Of a stretch of DNA of 9,634 nt, positions 5,144 to 9,634 are shown piece by piece (within the stretch, counting starts at the first letter, position 1; each line of letters begins with the position of its first letter). Below the pieces are notes generated by a model, which had not been told where the DNA came from, searched no databases, and saw nothing but the letters and a program-made list of their open reading frames with translations. Origin of the DNA: Gracilibacteraceae bacterium. GTDB lineage: Bacteria; Bacillota; Desulfitobacteriia; Desulfitobacteriales; Syntrophobotulaceae. The position numbers were made by a program, and so were the translations under genes. The stretch is from NCBI GenBank assembly GCA_031274335.1, contig JAISQG010000118.1:1-9634 (forward strand), given 5' to 3'.

Positions 5144-6193
5144 TCATTCCAGCGCCAATTCTATCAGGCGGTCCAGCATTTTCGCATAGGGAAGGCCGCT
5201 CGCCTCCCACAACTTAGGATACATGGATATGTCTGTAAATCCAGGCATCGTGTTCACTTCGTTGACGTAAATTTCCTCGCCGGCGACAAAAAAATCCACC
5301 CGCGCCAGACCCCTGGCCGCGACGGCGGCAAAGGCTCGCAGGGCGCAATCGCGAATCCGGTCCTCCGTTTCCGCGGAAAGCGGCGCGGGTATTATGAGGC
5401 GCGAGTCCGGTGAGGAATACTTCGCTTCATAGTCGTAGAAATCCTTGCCCGCGATTATTTCGCCCGGCACCGAAGCCTGCGGAGCGTCATTGCCCAGGAC
5501 GCTGACTTCGATTTCCCGCCCGCTGATGTTTTGCTCCACAATGATTTTGCGGTCATGCGCCGCGGCGATTTCCAGCCCCGCCAGGAGCTCCGCCCGCCCC
5601 GCCGCCTTGGTGATGCCCACGCTCGAGCCCATGTTGGCCGGTTTGACAAAACACGGATAGCCCAGTTCTTCCTCAATCCGGGCCAGCCAGGCATCATCCG
5701 CCCGCCGCGCGGCCGGCAAAACAACATAGGGGCCGACCGGCAAGCCCGCCTCCCGGAAAACCGCCTTCATTCTGTCTTTGTCCATGCCCAGCGCGGCGCC
5801 CAGCACCCCGCAGCCCACAAACGGCAGTCCCGCCATGTCGAGCAGCCCCTGCAGGGTTCCGTCCTCCCCCTTCGGGCCGTGCAGCACGGGAAAAACCACA
5901 TCGGGATGGTATACGCCGGACGCGCCGCAGCCTCCGAGCGGAAAAAACCCGCTCCGTGCCGGATCCAAATGCAACGCGGTTTCCACGCCGGCGTGTCCCT
6001 TGGTGTTATCAGCCTCCAGCCATTCTTCCGGGCGCACCCCAAAATACCAGCGCCCTTTTTCCGTTATGCCCAGCGTCCGTATGTCATATTTTTCCGGGTT
6101 CAGGGCGCCATGCACCGAATGGGCTGACGCAACGGACACCTTGTGTTCCTCCGACTGCCCTCCGAACAGGAGCAGGAGTTTTATTTTTTTCAT
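5144..6193 (-). CDS. ddl: D-alanine--D-alanine ligase
   Basis: A 349-residue ATP-grasp ligase that joins two D-alanines for the peptidoglycan stem peptide, acting in the cytosol. Visible motifs are GGQSEEHKVS (11-20), HGPKGEDG (105-112), the lid and ATP-binding stretch FVKPANMGSSVG (182-193), VEQNISGREIEVSV (219-232), YEAKYSS in the omega loop (255-261) and the metal-binding NEVNTMPG (311-318). The Tyr-containing YEAKY loop is typical of ordinary Ddl enzymes rather than VanA-type D-Ala-D-Lac ligases. The start is the ATG at 6193, preceded by AAGGAGG at 7 bases. A longer reading from 6280 would run back into murC. It follows murC after 13 bases and precedes the permease by 9, so the three are one operon. 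Confidence 0.97.
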   Translation of the reverse strand: MKKIKLLLLFGGQSEEHKVSVASAHSVHGALNPEKYDIRTLGITEKGRWYFGVRPEEWLEADNTKGHAGVETALHLDPARSGFFPLGGCGASGVYHPDVVFPVLHGPKGEDGTLQGLLDMAGLPFVGCGVLGAALGMDKDRMKAVFREAGLPVGPYVVLPAARRADDAWLARIEEELGYPCFVKPANMGSSVGITKAAGRAELLAGLEIAAAHDRKIIVEQNISGREIEVSVLGNDAPQASVPGEIIAGKDFYDYEAKYSSPDSRLIIPAPLSAETEDRIRDCALRAFAAVAARGLARVDFFVAGEEIYVNEVNTMPGFTDISMYPKLWEASGLPYAKMLDRLIELALE

Positions 6194-6206
6194 CAACGCG
6201 CCTCCT

Positions 6207-7574
6207 TCAAGATTCGGCGGCCAGCAGATCTTCGGCCACACGGTATATATCTCCCGCCCCGAGAGTGAGCACCAGGTCATCCGGGCAAACCGTCCGGCGC
6301 AAATAATCCGTTATCTCGCCCAGGGCCGGAAAATAAGAGGTTTTGACCCCGGAACATGCGATCATCGCGGCCAGCCGGCCGGAAGAAAGGGACTGCGGCT
6401 CTTTTTTTTCTCTGGCGGACGGAAAAATCTCAGCCAGAATGACCTCGTCGGCATCGGAGAACGACAGGGCGAAATCGGGCAGCAGCCGCTGTGTGCGGCT
6501 GAAAGTATGCGGCTGAAACACCGCCCGGATGCGGCGGTTCGGGTAAGAAAGGCGGGCGGCGCTGAGCGTCGCCGCGATTTCCGTCGGGTGATGCGCGTAA
6601 TCATCGATCACCGGCGCGCCGTTTTTGCGGCCCAGCATTTCAAAACGCCGCTTCGTGCCGCTGAAGCCGGCAAGAGCGGCCAGAGCCGGGGCCGGGGCGA
6701 CGCCGGCGCAAAGGGCCAGAGTCAGGGCGGCCAGGGCGTTCAGTATATTGTGCCGGCCGTAAACCGGCAGGCGCAGTTTTCCCAGCATTTCCCCGTGCGC
6801 GCAAACGTCGAAACAGCTGCCGCCGTCCCCGTATTCCACATTCAGCGCCCGCACATCCGCTTCCGCTCCGAATCCGAAAGTGGTGACGGCGGCCTTCGTG
6901 CGGATGGAATGGCGCCGGGGCTCCTCATCCCAGATGATAAGGCCCCCGGACGCGGGCAGGGCGCCGGCGAATTCCGCGAAAGCGTCGGTCACGTCTTCTA
7001 TGCTGCGAAAATAATCGGGATGGTCGAGCTCGATGTTCGTGATGACAAGAAAAACCGGCGCGTAATTGAGAAAATGCCGCCGGTACTCGCACGCCTCTAT
7101 GACAAAATATTCTCCGTCCCCGACGCGGGCGTTGCCGTTCAGGCATGGCGCGTCACTGCCGATGAGCAGGCAGGGGTCGAGCCCGGCGTCGATCATTATT
7201 TTGCCGATCATAGCGGTCGTCGTCGTTTTGCCGTGCGTGCCCGCGATGCAGACGCCGCGTTTGGCCGCCATCATGCGCCCGAGAAACTCCGGATAGGAAT
7301 ACACCGGCAGTCCCAGCGACCGCGCGCGCATGATCTCAGGATGTTCTTCCCCGTAAGCGGGGGAATGAACGACGATGTCCACCGCGTCCACATTGGCGGC
7401 GGCAAAGGGTAGCACGCTGATGCCGGCGCGCGCGAGCAGCTCATCGGTGAAATAAACCTGCTCCGTGTCCGAACCCGTGATGTCCGCCCGCGCCATTTCC
7501 CGCGTTATCTGAGCGAGCGCGCTCATGCCGGCGCCTTTTATGCCGACAAAATGTATGCGCATTGTCAAAGACAT
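6207..7574 (-). CDS. murC: UDP-N-acetylmuramate--L-alanine ligase
   Basis: A 455-residue Mur ligase (the usual length) that adds L-alanine to UDP-MurNAc in the cytosol, the first amino acid of the peptidoglycan stem. Motifs in order: N-terminal Rossmann HFVGIKGAGMSAL (8-20), P-loop AGTHGKTTT (111-119), the central TNIELDHPDYF (179-189), YGRHNILNALAA (272-283), the C-terminal domain DDYAHHPTEI (324-333) and FQPHTFSR (353-360), and LGAGDI (438-443). The DDYAHHP motif marks it as MurC rather than MurD, E or F. The start chosen is the ATG at 7574, with GGAGG 4 bases upstream; an ATG at 7562 is further from that site. Readings from 7655 add residues with no family match. The gene lies 102 bases after the zinc-ribbon gene, with no convincing promoter in between, so it is probably driven from the promoter at 7927-7955. 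Confidence 0.97.
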   Translation of the reverse strand: MSLTMRIHFVGIKGAGMSALAQITREMARADITGSDTEQVYFTDELLARAGISVLPFAAANVDAVDIVVHSPAYGEEHPEIMRARSLGLPVYSYPEFLGRMMAAKRGVCIAGTHGKTTTTAMIGKIMIDAGLDPCLLIGSDAPCLNGNARVGDGEYFVIEACEYRRHFLNYAPVFLVITNIELDHPDYFRSIEDVTDAFAEFAGALPASGGLIIWDEEPRRHSIRTKAAVTTFGFGAEADVRALNVEYGDGGSCFDVCAHGEMLGKLRLPVYGRHNILNALAALTLALCAGVAPAPALAALAGFSGTKRRFEMLGRKNGAPVIDDYAHHPTEIAATLSAARLSYPNRRIRAVFQPHTFSRTQRLLPDFALSFSDADEVILAEIFPSAREKKEPQSLSSGRLAAMIACSGVKTSYFPALGEITDYLRRTVCPDDLVLTLGAGDIYRVAEDLLAAES

Positions 7575-7642
7575 CTTCCCTCCAAATATGGGATTTGTCG
7601 CCATGTTCCTGCCGGCGAAAGTATTGTGCGATATCAATTTAC

Positions 7643-7675
7643 AAAGCGCCTCCAATCATATACAATGAAAGCGCC
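7643..7675. repeat. Two 8-base direct repeats upstream of murC
   Basis: AAAGCGCC occurs at 7643-7650 and again at 7668-7675, 25 bases apart start to start. Between them, on the minus strand, is a possible -10 box TATGAT (7660-7655). A possible -35, TTGACG (7680-7675), is only 14 bases from it, which is too close for a standard promoter. The repeats could be an operator with half-sites on one face of the helix, or chance. Confidence 0.3.
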
Positions 7676-7676
7676 G

Positions 7677-7898
7677 TCAAATAAAATCCGTCTCCAGTTC
7701 TTCCCGCGTGAAGCGTCCTGCGTAATCCCCGCCGTCCAGGACGCGGGCAATGACGGTTTCGTCGCTGATAAAGCATCCGTTGCCACATTCGGCAAAAGAA
7801 CCATGCTTCACATGCAGGCTGTGCTTTCCGCACTCCGGACATTTGTACTTTCGGAACCTGATATCCGGATCGGCTTCCCCGCGTTCCCATAAGGGCAT
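7677..7898 (-). CDS. Small zinc-ribbon-like protein of unknown function
   Basis: A 73-residue protein. It has two Cys pairs, CPEC (20-23) and CGNGC (38-42), spaced as CX2C-X14-CX3C, which suggests a single zinc ribbon or knuckle. The first 18 residues are charged, and the C-terminal part (LDGGDYAGRFTREELETDFI, 54-73) looks like a short acidic helix. The metal-binding pattern resembles the small ribbons of topoisomerase C-terminal domains or of ribosomal and transcription proteins, but I do not recognise a family. The ATG is preceded by a G-rich ribosome site, GGGGGGAG. It is the first gene after the promoter at 7927-7955 and so leads the murC-ddl-exporter operon. Confidence 0.75.
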   Translation of the reverse strand: MPLWERGEADPDIRFRKYKCPECGKHSLHVKHGSFAECGNGCFISDETVIARVLDGGDYAGRFTREELETDFI

Positions 7899-7926
7899 GG
7901 CACTCCCCCCTCAACTTATTTTACTC

Positions 7927-7955
7927 ATTATAACGCCTCTGCCGCGAAAATTCAA
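7927..7955 (-). promoter_or_regulatory. Sigma-A-type promoter of the zinc-ribbon/murC/ddl operon
   Basis: Read on the minus strand: -35 TTGAAT (7955-7950), a 17-base spacer and a perfect -10 TATAAT (7932-7927). Transcription should start near 7920, giving a leader of about 22 bases that carries the ribosome site. It lies in the 91-base divergent gap facing the dGTPase gene. It is the best promoter in the window. Confidence 0.75.
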
Positions 7956-7989
7956 ATGCAAATTAATAAATAATAACAGGAGCCACAAA

Positions 7990-8973
7990 ATGACCAGCCG
8001 GGAAATCACCGAACAAAATGAGGTGGAGCGCCTGTCGCCTTTTGCCGCCCGAAGCCGGGACGCGGAGCGGGAAAGGCCGGAGGAGAGATGCCCCATCCGC
8101 ACGGAATACCAGCGGGATCGTGACCGCATCCTGCACAGCAAGCCTTTTCGCCGCCTGACCCGCAAAACTCAGGTCTATATCGCGCCGACCGGGGATCATT
8201 ACCGGACGCGCCTGACGCACAGCCTGGAGGTTTCGCAAATCTGCCGCACCATCGGCCGCGCCCTCGGCCTGAACGAAGACCTGATTGAAGCCGTCGCGCT
8301 CGGCCATGACGTGGGGCACACTCCTTTCGGCCATGTCGGCGAGGAAGCCCTGCAGGAATTGCTCGGTCATTTTGAGCATAACGAGCAATCCGTGCGCGTT
8401 TTCACCGTGCTGACCGGGGACGGGCGCGGCCTGAACCTCACCCGGGCGGTGCTGGACGGTATTCTATGCCACACCGGGCCGCAAAAGCCGGCCACGCTGG
8501 AAGGTCAGGTCGTCAAAACAGGCGACCGCATCGCCTACCTCTGCCATGACTATGACGACGCCCTGCGCGCCGGGATTCTGAGCCCGGCGGATTTGCCTGC
8601 GGACGTCCGCTCCGGCATCGGTGACGTCCCCTCCGGCATGATCAACGCTTTGGTCACCGATATGATTGAAAATTCTGACGGAAAAGATTGTATCAGCCAG
8701 TCTCCCCTCATGGCCTCGCTCATGGCGGAGTTTCGCGCCTTTATGTTTCGGCGCGTTTACATGGGCGGGCAGCTGCACCTGGAGCGCAACAAGGGCAAAC
8801 GCATCGTCTCTCTGCTGTTCGGGCATTATATGGAACACGCGGAGCAGCTGCCGGAGCATTATCTTGAATGGGCGGCAGGCGACCTCCGCCAGGCCGTCGC
8901 CGATTATATCGCCAGCCTGACTGACAATTACGCCCTGAACTCCTTCCGGGAACTTTTTATTCCTCATGATTAA
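7990..8973 (+). CDS. dgt: dGTPase-like HD-domain triphosphohydrolase
   Basis: A 327-residue HD-domain protein of the dGTPase family (COG0232). Characterised members split dNTPs into deoxynucleoside and triphosphate, influencing dNTP pools. The N-terminal CPIRTEYQRDRDRILHSK and FRRLTRKTQV blocks, the HD residues H77 (TRLTHSLEV), H106-D107 (GHDVGHTPFGH) and D179 (GDRIAYLCHDYDD), plus EHNEQSVRV (129-137), are all present. The length fits the shorter Firmicute form rather than the 500-residue E. coli Dgt. Substrate choice cannot be read from the sequence. The start is the ATG at 7990, with AGGAG 7 bases upstream; longer readings from 7750 run through the divergent promoter and the zinc-ribbon gene. 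I see no convincing plus-strand promoter, only an AT-rich run just upstream of the ribosome site. Confidence 0.92.
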   Translation: MTSREITEQNEVERLSPFAARSRDAERERPEERCPIRTEYQRDRDRILHSKPFRRLTRKTQVYIAPTGDHYRTRLTHSLEVSQICRTIGRALGLNEDLIEAVALGHDVGHTPFGHVGEEALQELLGHFEHNEQSVRVFTVLTGDGRGLNLTRAVLDGILCHTGPQKPATLEGQVVKTGDRIAYLCHDYDDALRAGILSPADLPADVRSGIGDVPSGMINALVTDMIENSDGKDCISQSPLMASLMAEFRAFMFRRVYMGGQLHLERNKGKRIVSLLFGHYMEHAEQLPEHYLEWAAGDLRQAVADYIASLTDNYALNSFRELFIPHD

Positions 8974-8989
8974 GGTTCTTTCGTTTTTT
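8950..8989 (+). terminator. Weak terminator-like hairpin at the end of dgt
   Basis: GAACTTT (8950-8956) can pair with AAGGTTC (8972-8978), seven pairs including one G-T, with a 15-base loop. TTTCG and six T (8984-8989) follow. The stem is AT-rich and the loop long, so function is doubtful. It overlaps the last codons of dgt. Confidence 0.25.
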
Positions 8990-8998
8990 CCCTGTCTG

Positions 8999-9007
8999 TG
9001 GTAGAAT
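8999..9007 (+). promoter_or_regulatory. Possible extended -10 promoter for nfeD
   Basis: TGG followed by TAGAAT (9002-9007) fits an extended -10 element. The -35 position, 17 bases upstream, reads TTTCGT and is poor. Transcription would start near 9014, just before or within the ribosome site. The only competing source of transcription is readthrough from dgt. Confidence 0.4.
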
Positions 9008-9028
9008 AAAGAAGGAGGAGGTGATACT

Positions 9029-9520
9029 ATGCTGTTTGCCGAGGTGGCGGTTCCGGTGCTGATCGTGCTGGGGCTCATACTCGTGGCGCTGGAAATATTC
9101 ATCCTGCCGGGCGGCCTCGCCGGACTTATCGGCGTTGTGCTCATGCTGGCGGGGGTGTTTATCATGGCGGAAACCGTCGCACAAGGCCTTCTGTATATGG
9201 GCATCCTGCTCCTGCTCATCGCGGTCATCATGTTGATAGCTTGGAAAACAGGAAATCTCGGCCGATTGTGGCGCCGGATTTCGCTGGGGGCGCAGCAGGA
9301 CAACCGGGACGGCTACGTGGCGCCCAAGCCGGAATACGCCCGCTATCTGAACAGGACAGGCTCGGCCCTGACCCTGCTCCGGCCGGCCGGCACGGCTGAT
9401 ATAGACGGCGAGCGCGTGGACGTGGTTTCGGAAGGGGATTTTATCGCGCGGGGTTCGGACATCAGGGTGATCGCCGTGGAAGGAACCAGGGTCATCGTCC
9501 GCAAAATGGACTCCGACTGA
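9029..9520 (+). CDS. NfeD-like membrane protein, short form
   Basis: A 163-residue NfeD-family protein without the N-terminal ClpP-like protease domain of long NfeD forms. Three hydrophobic segments lie near residues 6-26, 29-49 and 51-71. A basic linker follows, then a C-terminal OB-fold (111-159) with the family pattern GSALTLLRPAGTADIDGERV, then VDVVSEGDFI and RVIAVEGTRVIVRK. Short NfeD proteins are usually encoded next to a flotillin/SPFH gene and are thought to work with it in membrane microdomains (B. subtilis YuaF and YqeZ are relatives). That fits the gene beginning at 9599. The ribosome site GGAGGTGAT (9016-9024) is an almost complete match to the 16S 3' end, which predicts efficient translation. 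Confidence 0.9.
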   Translation: MLFAEVAVPVLIVLGLILVALEIFILPGGLAGLIGVVLMLAGVFIMAETVAQGLLYMGILLLLIAVIMLIAWKTGNLGRLWRRISLGAQQDNRDGYVAPKPEYARYLNRTGSALTLLRPAGTADIDGERVDVVSEGDFIARGSDIRVIAVEGTRVIVRKMDSD

Positions 9521-9539
9521 CGCGGAGATCACAAACAGC

Positions 9540-9577
9540 GCGGGCGGCTTCGGCGTTTTTCGCGCCCGCCTGACTTT
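9540..9577 (+). terminator. Hairpin with T tract between nfeD and the next gene
   Basis: GCGGGCG (9540-9546) pairs with CGCCCGC (9563-9569), with a 16-base loop. TTTTT (9575-9579) starts 5 bases after the stem. The spacing to the T run is poor, so this is more likely a weak attenuator or RNA-stability element in an nfeD-floA operon than a full terminator. Confidence 0.35.
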
Positions 9578-9598
9578 TTCTATTGAGGAGGAAAACAC

Positions 9599-9634
9599 AT
9601 GCCTATCACGCCATTGGTTTCTGTCGCCATTGTT
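9599..9634 (+). CDS. Start of a gene, probably flotillin-like FloA (partial)
   Basis: Only 12 codons are visible: an ATG followed by a short polar stretch and a hydrophobic run, PLVSVAIV. This is how a membrane-hairpin protein might begin. The ribosome site GAGGAGG lies 7 bases before the ATG. The floA call rests on the position directly after a short nfeD, a pairing common in Bacillota, and not on homology in the visible residues. Confidence 0.45.
   Translation, partial: MPITPLVSVAIV

Noticed and set aside
6194..6280. Longer starts for ddl (6280) and similarly murC (7655) and dgt (7750)
   Set aside because: In each case the internal ATG has a well-placed ribosome site and gives the family's usual length, and the extension has no family similarity.
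6373..6409. Plus-strand hairpin with T8 inside murC
   Set aside because: The stem is only 5 bp with an 18-base loop, and the T run is explained by lysine codons on the coding strand.
5778..7412. 544-residue open frame on the plus strand opposite murC and ddl
   Set aside because: It is antisense to two clear enzymes, has no ribosome site or recognisable domain, and its low-complexity composition is typical of a shadow frame in GC-rich DNA.
8464..9303. 279-residue minus-strand open frame across dgt and nfeD
   Set aside because: It runs antisense through two supported genes and the gap between them, with no ribosome site or domain.

Overview
The window is a gene-dense piece of bacterial chromosome, GC-rich by eye. 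Almost every start codon has a strong AGGAGG-type ribosome binding site. The gene families (YqeG phosphatase, short NfeD followed by a probable flotillin gene, the Firmicute form of dGTPase, a TagO/WecA transferase) point to Bacillota. A diderm class such as Negativicutes is possible, but the sequence does not settle this. No tRNA, rRNA, insertion sequence or CRISPR array is visible.

Layout. Positions 1-124 (+) hold the tail of a SUKH (SMI1/KNR4) protein. It converges, with a 2-base gap, on a long block of minus-strand genes running from 7898 down to 127. In order of transcription these are: a small zinc-ribbon protein, murC, ddl, an ABC-2 polysaccharide-type permease, a small antitoxin-like protein, a PIN domain fused to an ABC ATPase, a terminator, a YhhQ queuosine-precursor transporter, trmL, a WecA/TagO-type transferase and yqeG. 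A good sigma-A-type promoter (TTGAAT-17-TATAAT) starts the block at about 7920. A second promoter (TTGCGC-17-TATAAT) sits directly at the trmL start. On the plus strand from 7990 lie a dGTPase-like HD hydrolase, an NfeD membrane protein and the first codons of what is probably floA.

How the genes fit together. MurC and Ddl make and use D-Ala-D-Ala for peptidoglycan precursors. The permease and ATPase form a Wzm/Wzt (TagG/TagH) type exporter for an undecaprenyl-linked glycan. The WecA/TagO enzyme at 682-1692 could start synthesis of such a glycan. YhhQ and TrmL both serve the wobble position of tRNA. NfeD and FloA form a membrane-microdomain pair.

Most unusual point. The exporter ATPase carries a complete N-terminal PIN domain of the toxin type (PIN_3, COG1569). 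A small antitoxin-like gene lies between the permease and this fusion and overlaps its start. A toxin-antitoxin module seems to have entered the permease-ATPase operon, after which the toxin fused in frame to the ATPase. Several PIN acidic positions look substituted, which suggests a binding or regulatory role rather than an active nuclease. A second oddity is an 11-bp hairpin plus T7 inside yqeG, on the opposite strand, which looks like the terminator for the convergent SUKH transcript.
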